In this document: positions 1 to 5,443 of the stretch, piece by piece | How positions within the stretch are numbered: the first letter of the stretch is position 1 | How the letters are laid out: each line of letters starts with the position of its first letter | Source: DASSHC01 sp035693105 | GTDB lineage: Bacteria > Chloroflexota > Chloroflexia > Thermomicrobiales > Thermomicrobiaceae | Direction of reading: 5' to 3' | Assembly (NCBI GenBank): GCA_035693105.1 | Contig: DASSHC010000378.1 | Location: 1 to 5,443, forward strand | Length of the DNA: 5,443 bases | Position numbers and translations under genes: made by a program | The notes under the pieces: generated by a model | Told to the model about the DNA's origin: nothing | The model's input: only the letters and a program-made list of their open reading frames with translations | Databases searched by the model: none

Positions 1-28
1 CCAGCGAGTCTTCGTCCACCTGCGCCAT
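1..28 (-). CDS. 5' end of an unidentified minus-strand gene (partial)
   Basis: Reading leftwards from an ATG at 28-26, nine open codons (MAQVDEDSL) run off the window edge. A strong Shine-Dalgarno match, GGGAGG (complement of 37-42), sits 8 nt before this ATG. A near-consensus promoter lies at 65-93, whose predicted transcript start falls near 57-59. This gives a leader of about 30 nt and favours the start at 28. An alternative in-frame ATG at 58-56 would add ten residues (MRQNYWEGRR) and would require a leaderless message starting almost exactly at that ATG; an in-frame stop (TAA, 70-68) lies just upstream of it. The fragment is too short to assign a family. The call rests mainly on the promoter, ribosome site and start codon being in correct order and spacing. 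Confidence 0.45.
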
Positions 29-64
29 GCGCCGGCCCTCCCAGTAATTCTGTCGCATGCGCTC

Positions 65-93
65 ATTTTACTTCGCTTCTGCCTCATTGTCAC
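65..93 (-). promoter_or_regulatory. sigma70-type promoter for the leftward gene
   Basis: On the minus strand GTGACA (complement of 88-93) and TAAAAT (complement of 65-70) are separated by exactly 17 bp. Each hexamer matches the consensus at 5 of 6 positions, which is striking in such GC-rich DNA. The predicted start of transcription is about 57-59, just before the ribosome-binding site of the leftward gene. The 12-bp tandem repeats begin 2 bp upstream of the -35 hexamer, where an activator or repressor would be expected to bind. This is inferred from sequence only. Confidence 0.6.
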
Positions 94-95
94 GC

Positions 96-129
96 GAGAT
101 TGGGGGCGAGATTGGGGGCGAGATTGGGG
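96..129. repeat. Three tandem 12-bp repeats (GAGATTGGGGGC)
   Basis: GAGATTGGGGGC occurs at 96-107 and 108-119 without any change. A third copy starts at 120 and matches for 10 bases (to 129). The array lies in the divergent intergenic region and abuts the -35 hexamer of the leftward promoter (88-93). The 12-bp period places the copies on nearly the same face of the DNA, which suits cooperative binding of a regulator. It also holds three G-tracts of 5, 5 and 4, so a structural role is possible, although a fourth tract for an intramolecular quadruplex is not obvious. Function is inferred. Confidence 0.8.
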
Positions 130-159
130 ATCTTTGCTGGCTTGGCGTGCCGGATCGGC

Positions 160-179
160 GCATAGTGCCGTGCATAGTG
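160..179. repeat. Direct repeat GCATAGTG x2 in the divergent region
   Basis: GCATAGTG occurs at 160-167 and again at 172-179, a 12-bp start-to-start spacing like that of the upstream tandem array. Each copy contains CATAGT, a 4-of-6 match to a -10 hexamer, but I find no good -35 hexamer at 16-18 bp for either. The pair may be a protein-binding site or part of the rightward promoter. It may also be chance, since the unit is short. Confidence 0.35.
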
Positions 180-268
180 GTGGACAACGGAGAAAGCAGC
201 ACCAATCGCCATAGGCCAAGTCGGATTCCGCGACCCGCCACGTCACCCTCGACGGGACAGGGAGCAAA

Positions 269-274
269 AAGGAG
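269..274 (+). promoter_or_regulatory. Ribosome-binding site fixing the start of the large secreted-protein gene
   Basis: AAGGAG lies 7 nt before the ATG at 282, which is ideal spacing. The start it selects is followed at once by a signal peptide, whereas the reading frame stays open upstream to an ATG at 57 with no comparable site. The unit GGAGCAA is present twice (261-267 and 271-277), so a second weaker anti-SD match lies 10 nt further upstream. Confidence 0.8.
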
Positions 275-281
275 CAAGCGA

Positions 282-3200
282 ATGCGACGGAGCATACTCT
301 CAGTGATAGCCGTCCTGGCACTGACCCTGGCGGGCGCGGCGCTGGCGGGCGCGCCGAGGGCCCGGGCCGACGGGTGTACGTCCGACACGGAGTGGCACCA
401 TTCTCCGGATGGACTGCCGCTGTGCTACGTCGTTCCGCTCGGAATCAGCCAGGTCACCTTCGACGCCTACGGCGGCGAAGGCGGCAGCGGCGGCACGATG
501 ACGATTGTCGGGACGACCTATAACGGCGGTAGCGGTGGGCTGGGCGGTGAAGCCAGCGGGACGTTCACCATGACGCCCTTCCAGAAGTTCCAGTTCCTCA
601 TCGGAGTGCGCGGTTCCGATGGGTCCACCGGCAGTGCCGATAACACCGGCGGCGGCAGGGGCGGCCAATACGGCGGGGGGCTCGGCGGCGGCTCCCTCGG
701 CTCCCTCTCCACCGGCGGCGGCGGCGGTGGTGGTGAGACCGACGTGCGCGACATCGATAGCGGCATCGCGTACGTCGTGGCCGCCGGTGGCGGTGGCGGT
801 GGCGGGGCCGCTGCCACAAGCGGCGGTGCCGGACAGGGCGGCAGCGGGGGCGGCCTCACCGGTGGCAACGGTAGCGGCGCCAGCGGTGTGAGCGGCGGCG
901 GCGGCGGCACGGGCGGCACCCCGTCCAGCGGCGGCCAGGGGGGTGATAGCAGCGATCAGTTCGCCGCGGGCGACTCGGGCCTCGGAGGCGACGGCTCGGG
1001 CTTCGCGGCCGGTGGCGGCGGCGGCGGCGGAGCGGGCTGGTTTGGCGGCGGCGGCGGCGCAGCCGGCTTCATCGGCTACGGCGGCGGCGGCGGGGGTGGG
1101 AGCAGCTACGTTGGAGGCGGGTCGCCGCTCGCGAAATCCTTCACCTCGGGCGTCAATGTGGGCGATGGTAAGGTCCTGATCTTCTACCCGACCGTCACGA
1201 CGATCAACACGTCGACCAACCCCGCGATCTACCCGGGCAAGCCCACCTTCACGGCGACGGTCTTGCCGGTCCCGACGAGCGGGGGCGTGCGCTTCTTCGT
1301 CGACGACGTGCCACTGCCGGAGTGCAGCGACGTGGCGCTGGATTACGCCACCGCCACCTGCACCCCCCAGAGCCCCCTGAGCCTCGGCGACCACAGCATC
1401 GTCGCCGTCTATCTGGGCAGCGACGGCTTCCCCGCCCACGGCGGCTACGTCATCAGCCGGTCGGATCCGCTGACGCAGCACGACGTGCTGCCCCTGCCCA
1501 CCGTGACCGGCGTCTCACCCCGCACCGCGGTCCCGGGCTCGACCGTGACGCTGACGGTCAACGGCACCGGCTTCACCACGGCCGACGCCGTCTCCCTGCT
1601 CGCCGTGGATGCGCTGGGCCAGACCGTGGCTTCGAGTCTCGACGTGATCTCCGACACCCAGCTCAAGGTCACCGTCCCGACCGCGGACCTGCCCGGCAAC
1701 GGCCGCTACGACGTGGTAGTGACGGCGGCCTGCGTCAGCGGCGCCACGGCGTGCGGGGACAGCAACGAAGGGTCCGCCGACCTGTTCACCCTTCTCCCCA
1801 AGCCAACGGTGAGCGGCGTCAGCCCCGGCGCGGTGCAGGCCAACCGCAGTTCGCCCGTGCAGGTGACGGTGAGCGGCGCCGCCTTCGAGAACTACCCGGC
1901 CAGCGACTCCTATCCGGCGCTGGCGGCCACGGTACGCTGGACGTCGCCCGGCGGGCAGTCCGTCGCCTTGACGCCCGATAGCGTGGCCAGCGACGGCAGC
2001 AGCCTCACCGTCACGCTCCCGGCCCACCTACCGATCGGGACGGGCCAGTTGGCGGTCATCAACCCCGCGCCGTCCAGCAATGGCAGCGCTTCCGCCGCCT
2101 GGCCGGTCTTCATCACCGCCAACGCCGTCGGCCTCTCGGGTGAACAGGTCAGCAGCACCGGCAAGGCCGGCGTGGGCGCCCTCACCGTCACGGCCAGCGG
2201 CGGCAGCGGGACGATCGCGGTGGCCAGTTACACCGACAACCCCGGCGGCGCACCCGGCTTCAACAGCGTCGGCGCCTACTTCGACGTCTATCTGGCACCA
2301 GGGAGCACGTACAGCGCGGCCCAGATCGTCGACTGCGATCTCGGCGGCGGCACCCAGGCCTGGTGGTGGACCGGCTCCGTGTGGGTGCTGGCCTCGAATC
2401 AGACCTACAACGCCGCGACCAAATGCGTGACGATCACGGTGACCGCCTCGACCAAACCCAGCCTCAGCCAGCTCAGCGGCACGCCCTTCGGCATCGCCAA
2501 CGCCGCGCCGCTCGTCACGGTGCCCGGCGCCCAGAGCGCGCAGTACAGCGATCCGCTCAGCTTCGATGTCTCGGCCACGGACGCCGAGGGCGACCCGCTC
2601 AGCCTGCGCGCCAGCGGCCTGCCCAGCGGGCTCAGCTTCAGCGACCACGGCGACGGGACCGGAACCGTCTCGGGTACGCTGACTGCTCCAGCCGGCAGCT
2701 ACACCGTCGACATCATCGCCAGCGACGGGCACAGCGACTCAGCGGCCCAGCCGGTTACGATCACCGTGACGCGGGAAGACGCGGTGGTCCGGCTGGCGCA
2801 GAACAGCCCCCACGCCGTCCAGATCGTGACCTCGGGCAAGGGCTCGGGTACGGCCCCGGCCCTGACCTTCACCGCACGCATCACCGAGGCGAGCGACGGC
2901 TCCTACGGCGACATCAGCAACGCCCGCCCGATCACCCTGAGCCTGGATCCTGTCGGCAATGGCAGCCCGCTCACCGTCGCGTGCGGCGTGACCCAGACCC
3001 AGCCCGCGACCACCACCAGCCCCGGCTTCGAGCTGGTCAGTTGCCCGATCCCGGCCGGCACCCCGATCAACGTCTACCAGGTGACCCTCCAGGTCGGCGG
3101 CAACTACTACCAGGGGAGTGACGATAGCGGGCTGACCGTCTACGATCCCTCGGCCGGCGGCAGCAGCGGCGCGGGGACGGTCGACCGCGGCAACGGCATC

Positions 3201-3536
3201 ACCGCCGATGTCTGCTACACCGCCAACTACCTCAAGAACGGGCAGGTTCAAGGCAAGTTCCTCTCCATCGCCCGCGATGGCGACGGGAACGTAGTCCACG
3301 TCCTGAAGGGGAACGTCATGAGCACCCTGGCGATCAGCGGCAATACCGCCAAGGTGACCGGCAAAGCGACCCTGGACGGTGTGGGGAACTACGGCTACGT
3401 CATCACCGGGATCGACAACGGGACGACCAACGATCAGTACGGACAGCAGGTCAAGGACAGCTCGGGGAACCTCGTGGCGAACTTGAGCTTCGGTCCGGTC
3501 GCGCTCAACAACGGTGACATCTTCGTCGGCAAGTAG
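282..3536 (+). CDS. Secreted glycine-rich, multi-Ig-domain protein
   Basis: A 1084-residue exported protein, probably a surface or matrix protein; no enzyme motif is visible. Residues 1-29 form a signal peptide: MRRS, a hydrophobic stretch, then cleavage likely after ARA (29/30). Residues about 40-300 form a glycine-rich domain like that of ALK/LTK and bacterial 'glycine rich protein' family members. It shows a lead-in strand before DAYGGEGG (near 64), then ETDVRD (152-157), VVAAGGGGGGG (near 169), GWFGGGGG (near 253) and GGGGSSYVGG (near 274). Of residues 64-280, 100 of 217 are glycine. Next come a bacterial Ig-like group 3/5-type domain (about 300-400), two IPT/TIG-like domains (about 406-505 and 507-612), an unnamed beta module with GGAPGF and WWWTGSVWV (about 613-740), a putative-Ig (He_PIG-like) domain with SGLPSGLSF (about 741-834), a further Ig-like module (834-953) and a C-terminal module (954-1084). 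The C-terminal module weakly resembles the post-COAP-1 type (YDPSAGG, GNYGYVITGIDNG). Cysteines fall in close pairs. There is no LPxTG motif, transmembrane anchor or other sorting signal. The start at 282 is chosen for its ribosome site and signal peptide. Confidence 0.9.
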   Translation: MRRSILSVIAVLALTLAGAALAGAPRARADGCTSDTEWHHSPDGLPLCYVVPLGISQVTFDAYGGEGGSGGTMTIVGTTYNGGSGGLGGEASGTFTMTPFQKFQFLIGVRGSDGSTGSADNTGGGRGGQYGGGLGGGSLGSLSTGGGGGGGETDVRDIDSGIAYVVAAGGGGGGGAAATSGGAGQGGSGGGLTGGNGSGASGVSGGGGGTGGTPSSGGQGGDSSDQFAAGDSGLGGDGSGFAAGGGGGGGAGWFGGGGGAAGFIGYGGGGGGGSSYVGGGSPLAKSFTSGVNVGDGKVLIFYPTVTTINTSTNPAIYPGKPTFTATVLPVPTSGGVRFFVDDVPLPECSDVALDYATATCTPQSPLSLGDHSIVAVYLGSDGFPAHGGYVISRSDPLTQHDVLPLPTVTGVSPRTAVPGSTVTLTVNGTGFTTADAVSLLAVDALGQTVASSLDVISDTQLKVTVPTADLPGNGRYDVVVTAACVSGATACGDSNEGSADLFTLLPKPTVSGVSPGAVQANRSSPVQVTVSGAAFENYPASDSYPALAATVRWTSPGGQSVALTPDSVASDGSSLTVTLPAHLPIGTGQLAVINPAPSSNGSASAAWPVFITANAVGLSGEQVSSTGKAGVGALTVTASGGSGTIAVASYTDNPGGAPGFNSVGAYFDVYLAPGSTYSAAQIVDCDLGGGTQAWWWTGSVWVLASNQTYNAATKCVTITVTASTKPSLSQLSGTPFGIANAAPLVTVPGAQSAQYSDPLSFDVSATDAEGDPLSLRASGLPSGLSFSDHGDGTGTVSGTLTAPAGSYTVDIIASDGHSDSAAQPVTITVTREDAVVRLAQNSPHAVQIVTSGKGSGTAPALTFTARITEASDGSYGDISNARPITLSLDPVGNGSPLTVACGVTQTQPATTTSPGFELVSCPIPAGTPINVYQVTLQVGGNYYQGSDDSGLTVYDPSAGGSSGAGTVDRGNGITADVCYTANYLKNGQVQGKFLSIARDGDGNVVHVLKGNVMSTLAISGNTAKVTGKATLDGVGNYGYVITGIDNGTTNDQYGQQVKDSSGNLVANLSFGPVALNNGDIFVGK
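711..1121 (+). repeat. GGN-rich low-complexity stretch encoding polyglycine runs
   Basis: Within the secreted-protein gene this stretch is dominated by GGC/GGT/GGG codons. It encodes glycine runs of 7, 7, 5, 7, 5 and 7 residues at about 145-151, 169-175, near 210, 244-250, 255-259 and 267-273. The runs mix synonymous codons (one alternates GGT and GGC). Slippage by whole codons would keep the frame, so length variation between strains is plausible. The antisense strand shows long Pro/Ala/Arg-rich open frames here that are only a by-product of the glycine codons. Confidence 0.8.
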
Positions 3537-3547
3537 CCGGCCTGGCC

Positions 3548-3573
3548 CGCGCCCGGCGATCTCGCCGGGCGCG
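3548..3573. terminator. GC-rich hairpin, likely bidirectional terminator
   Basis: A perfect inverted repeat with a 12-bp stem (CGCGCCCGGCGA paired with TCGCCGGGCGCG) and a 2-nt nominal loop, which in practice would open to four. It lies in the 65-bp gap between the convergent stops of the secreted-protein gene (3536) and the HAD gene (3602), and can serve either strand. No T-tract follows on either side, so it is either an atypical high-GC intrinsic terminator or a 3'-end stabilising hairpin. Confidence 0.65.
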
Positions 3574-3601
3574 TCCTCCCGGCGAGCCGCGCTGCCCCCG
3601 T

Positions 3602-4255
3602 TCAGCGGTTGGTCGTCTCCAGCATCAACTCCGCAAGCGATGCCAGCCTCGCGCAGTCGTCCGCGTCGCAGAGGCCGAGGCGGTCGACCAGCACGACCGG
3701 CAGGCCGGCGGCGCGGGCGCCGAGCACGTCGTGCTCGTAGGTGTCGCCGACGTAGAGCGTCTCCTCGGGGCGCGTGCCCAGGCGCTCCAGCGCGTAGTGG
3801 AAGATGGCCGGCTCCGGCTTGCCCACGCCCGCCTCGCGCGGGGTCACCACCGCCCGGAAGCGCGGCAGCACGCCCAGCTCATCGGCAAAACGCGCCGCCT
3901 CGACGTTGTTCGAGAGGATGCCGGCCGGGATCTCGCGCGCGGTCAGGTGCTCCAGCAGCTCCAGCGCGTCCTCGAAGACGGTCAAGCGCTTGACCAGATC
4001 GCGCTCGGCGAAGGCGGCGTCGAGCGCGGCCAGGACGAGCGGGTCTTCCAGGCCGATCTCGCGCCCGAAGCGCGCCCAGAAGCCGGCGTCGCGCCCGGCG
4101 ACGGTCGGATCGTCGGCCACCCCCCAGGCGCGGTGCAGCAGCCGGCGGTCGAGGGGAAGGCCGTGCGCGCGCAGCACCGCCTCGACCGTCTCGTAGCGGT
4201 GCGGGCGGTAGGCAGCCAGCGTGTCATCCCAGTCGAAGAGCACGGCGCGATTCAT
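3602..4255 (-). CDS. HAD-superfamily (subfamily IA) hydrolase, probable phosphatase
   Basis: A 217-residue cytoplasmic protein of normal length for a subfamily IA HAD phosphatase, which removes phosphate from small molecules via an aspartyl-phosphate intermediate. All four motifs are visible. Motif I is DWDDT (8-12), with Asp8 as nucleophile and Asp10 as acid/base. A helical cap of the C1 type covers about 14-95. Motif II is GILSNN (Ser115), motif III is GVGKPEP (Lys146), and motif IV is GDTYEHD (Asp171, Asp176), which binds magnesium. DxDxT rather than DxYGT in motif I argues for a phosphatase and against a haloacid dehalogenase. The substrate cannot be read from sequence; phosphoglycolate phosphatase-like and pyrophosphatase-like members share this layout. 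The ATG at 4255 has GGGAGG 4 nt upstream, slightly close. Longer in-frame versions lack support. It is convergent with the secreted-protein gene and divergent from the alpha/beta hydrolase gene. Confidence 0.95.
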   Translation of the reverse strand: MNRAVLFDWDDTLAAYRPHRYETVEAVLRAHGLPLDRRLLHRAWGVADDPTVAGRDAGFWARFGREIGLEDPLVLAALDAAFAERDLVKRLTVFEDALELLEHLTAREIPAGILSNNVEAARFADELGVLPRFRAVVTPREAGVGKPEPAIFHYALERLGTRPEETLYVGDTYEHDVLGARAAGLPVVLVDRLGLCDADDCARLASLAELMLETTNR

Positions 4256-4333
4256 CAATCCTCCCTCGCGAGATACGAACAGCGCCGCAAGCATACGCGT
4301 ACGGACGGAAAGCCGGCCATGCCGCACAGCGCC

Positions 4334-4362
4334 TTGCCGCCGCCCGCCGCCTCGGCTACCAT
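4334..4362 (+). promoter_or_regulatory. Candidate promoter for the alpha/beta hydrolase gene
   Basis: TTGCCG (4334-4339) and TACCAT (4357-4362) are spaced by 17 bp. Each matches the sigma70 consensus at 4 of 6 positions. Transcription would start near 4369, giving a leader of about 29 nt that contains the ribosome site at 4386-4391. The 142-bp spacer (4256-4397) also holds two 8-bp palindromes, CTCGCGAG at 4265-4272 and TACGCGTA at 4294-4301. I could not find a convincing promoter for the HAD gene on the other strand. Confidence 0.35.
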
Positions 4363-4397
4363 GCGTCACGATCCAAGAAATCGCAGAGGGGGTGAAC

Positions 4398-5264
4398 ATG
4401 GCGCTGGCGCGGGTGAACGGGGTCGAGCTGTTCTACGAGGAGGCCGGCGAGGGGCCGCCGGTCGTCTTCAGCCACGAATTCGCCGGGGACGCGCGGAGCT
4501 GGGCGCCCCAGGTGCACGCCTTCTCGCGCCTCTACCGCTGCGTGACCTACAACCACCGCGGCTTCCCGCCCTCCAGCGTGCCCGACGATCCCGCCGCCTA
4601 CTCCCAGGAGCTGCTGGTCGAAGACCTCCGCGGGCTGCTCGATACGCTCGGCATCGCCCGGGCGCACCTGGTGGGGCTCTCGATGGGTGGCAATGTCGTG
4701 CTCAACTTCGCCCTGCGCTACCCCGAGCGCTGCCACGGCATCGTGGTGGCCGGCTGCGGCGCCGGCACCACCAACCGCGAGCGCTTCGAGCGGGACATCG
4801 AGCAGATCGTCGGCATCCTGGAGTCGCGCGGCATGGCCGCCTTCGCCGAGATCTACAGCCAGGGCGTCACCCGGCTCCCCTACCGGCGCAAGGACCCCGC
4901 CGGCTGGCAGGTCTTCCGCGAGCGGCTGGCCGAGCACTCGGCGCGCGGCGCGGCACTCACCCAGCTCGGCGTGCAGCGCCAGCGCCCGACGATCTACCAG
5001 CTCGAGGAGCAATTGCGCGCGCTGCGCGTGCCGGCGCTGATCCTGATCGGCGACGAGGACGAGCCCTGCGTCGACCCCGCCGTCTTCATGAAGCGCGTCA
5101 TCCCCTCGGCCGGGCTGGTGGTCATCCCCCAGAGCGGCCACACCATCAACCTGGAGGAGCCGGCGCGCTTCAACCACGCGGTGCTCGACTTCTTCCGCCT
5201 GGTCGAGGCCGGTCGCTGGCCGGTGCGTCAGCAGGTGACGACCAGCCTGCTGCCGCCGAGCTAG
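4398..5264 (+). CDS. Alpha/beta-fold hydrolase
   Basis: A 288-residue cytoplasmic serine hydrolase of the alpha/beta fold, standard length for the lactonase/esterase-like single-domain group. The nucleophile elbow is GLSMGG with Ser95. The acid is most likely Asp221 in GDEDEP, and the base is His248 in QSGHTINLEEP. The loop forming the oxyanion hole reads HEFAGD (26-31), where most relatives have HGFxG or HGxxG. The helical lid region spans roughly 123-205 and includes an Arg/Glu-rich segment. There is no signal peptide. The overall plan resembles 3-oxoadipate enol-lactonase-like and haloperoxidase-like hydrolases, but the substrate cannot be assigned. The ATG at 4398 has GAGGGGG about 7-8 nt upstream. 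An in-frame GTG at 4392 is possible but too close to that site. It is divergent from the HAD gene and lies 11 bp before the DUF2851-like gene, probably in one operon with it. Confidence 0.95.
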   Translation: MALARVNGVELFYEEAGEGPPVVFSHEFAGDARSWAPQVHAFSRLYRCVTYNHRGFPPSSVPDDPAAYSQELLVEDLRGLLDTLGIARAHLVGLSMGGNVVLNFALRYPERCHGIVVAGCGAGTTNRERFERDIEQIVGILESRGMAAFAEIYSQGVTRLPYRRKDPAGWQVFRERLAEHSARGAALTQLGVQRQRPTIYQLEEQLRALRVPALILIGDEDEPCVDPAVFMKRVIPSAGLVVIPQSGHTINLEEPARFNHAVLDFFRLVEAGRWPVRQQVTTSLLPPS

Positions 5265-5275
5265 AGGCCCGGGAC

Positions 5276-5443
5276 GTGGCCGTCTCCGAGCCGGCCGAGC
5301 TGCTGCTGGCGCAGATCTGGCACGCGCAGTGGTTGGCGCAGCCGCTGGCGCTCGGCGACGGCCGCGCACTGCGCGTCGTCTACCGCGGCGTCTGGACGCA
5401 CGGGCTGGGGCCGGATTTCCGCGGCGCCTATCTCGATCTCGCC
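5276..5443 (+). CDS. DUF2851-like family protein, N-terminal fragment
   Basis: 56 codons are open from a GTG at 5276 to the window end. The fragment has the hallmarks of the DUF2851 N-terminus: an LLxxxW helix (ELLLAQIWHAQW), then a GDGRALRVVYRG strand pair, then LGPDFRGAYLDL, matching the family's typical GPDFRDAxLxL segment. The biochemical function of DUF2851 is unknown. No ATG, GTG or TTG codon was found in this frame in the stretch I checked just upstream (5222-5275), so the GTG start is preferred. Its ribosome site GAGG (5264-5267) overlaps the last base of the hydrolase stop codon, with 8 nt to the GTG, which suggests translational coupling. The rest of the gene lies outside the window. 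The family call is from memory of the motif pattern. Confidence 0.7.
   Translation, partial: MAVSEPAELLLAQIWHAQWLAQPLALGDGRALRVVYRGVWTHGLGPDFRGAYLDLA

Noticed and set aside
57..281. In-frame upstream extension of the large secreted-protein gene (ATG at 57)
   Set aside because: It would place 75 unrelated residues, including the translated 12-bp repeats, before a clear signal peptide. It lacks a good ribosome site and overlaps the leftward promoter. The ATG at 282 has an ideal site.
518..919. Minus-strand proline-rich open frame
   Set aside because: Its polyproline runs are the mirror of the glycine codons on the plus strand (GGN read as NCC), not an independent gene.
471..1121. Mycobacterial PE-PGRS-type assignment for the glycine-rich region
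   Set aside because: There is no PE domain and no GGAGG-type repeat dominance. The strand before the first GGEGG, the DVRD segment and the GWFGGGG/GGGGSSYVG ending fit the ALK-type glycine-rich domain better.
711..1121. CRISPR-like or tandem satellite array in the GGC-rich stretch
   Set aside because: There are no constant repeats with variable spacers. The periodicity is the three-base codon period of glycine.
300..1481. Long minus-strand open frame (393 codons) antisense to the secreted-protein gene
   Set aside because: Ala/Arg/Gly-rich composition with no domain pattern. It arises because antisense GGC/GGN codons rarely make stops in GC-rich DNA.
1322..3121. Arg/Pro/Gln-rich plus-strand frames at 1322-1981, 2080-2430 and 2363-3121, and minus-strand frames across the same stretch
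   Set aside because: They overlap the well-supported domain array in another frame, have low-complexity Arg-rich products and no ribosome sites of note.
4221..4397. Upstream extension of the alpha/beta hydrolase from 4221
   Set aside because: It overlaps the HAD gene start on the opposite strand, is Arg/Ser/Pro-rich and unlike any hydrolase N-terminus. The ATG at 4398 has a ribosome site and a typical first strand.
4256..4399. Upstream extension of the HAD gene to an ATG at 4399
   Set aside because: HAD proteins begin a few residues before the DxDxT motif. The ATG at 4255 does exactly that and follows GGGAGG. The longer form would overlap the hydrolase start.
4361..4400. ATG at 4361 as start of a small overlapping leader peptide
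   Set aside because: It overlaps the predicted -10 hexamer, has no ribosome site and reads into the hydrolase out of frame.
4356..5369. 337-codon minus-strand open frame opposite the alpha/beta hydrolase
   Set aside because: Shadow of a gene with a complete catalytic triad; the product is Ala/Arg/Gly-rich without recognisable motifs.

Overview
This is a high-GC, tightly packed bacterial chromosome segment. It carries one very long secreted-protein gene, two single-domain enzyme genes and fragments of two more genes at the ends. No RNA gene, insertion sequence, CRISPR array or phage gene was seen. The organism is probably a high-GC environmental bacterium. The DUF2851-like gene start at the right edge and the Ig-rich secreted protein, whose C-terminus resembles modules I associate with Chloroflexota and Actinobacteria, make Chloroflexota (for example Thermomicrobia-like) a reasonable but low-confidence guess. 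No phylogenetic marker gene is present.

Layout from left to right. Positions 1-28 hold the start of a minus-strand gene that leaves the window. It is preceded by a very good sigma70-type promoter (GTGACA-N17-TAAAAT on the minus strand). Directly upstream of that promoter's -35 are three tandem copies of a 12-bp G-rich unit (96-129). The region 29-281 is therefore a divergent control region between this gene and the large gene on the plus strand. Positions 282-3536 encode a 1084-residue secreted protein. It has a signal peptide, a glycine-rich domain of the type seen in ALK/LTK and many bacterial surface proteins (six runs of 5-7 glycines), an array of Ig-like/IPT/putative-Ig modules and a C-terminal beta-rich module. 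Its cysteines come in close pairs, one pair per module. It has no visible cell-wall or membrane anchor.

A perfect 12-bp-stem hairpin (3548-3573) separates this gene from the convergent HAD-superfamily phosphatase gene (minus strand, 3602-4255). A 142-bp divergent spacer follows. Then comes an alpha/beta hydrolase gene (4398-5264) with an intact Ser-Asp-His triad but an unusual oxyanion motif (HEFAG). After only 11 bp it is followed by the start of a DUF2851-like gene (5276 to the window end), whose ribosome-binding site overlaps the hydrolase stop codon. These last two genes look translationally coupled.

The genes do not form one obvious pathway. The most notable items are the large polyglycine/Ig surface protein, which may self-assemble or act in adhesion, and the iterated repeats in its divergent promoter region. 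The hydrolase/DUF2851 pair is a small operon of unknown role. I saw no convincing sign of a wholly new system such as a defence cluster, retron or novel RNA.
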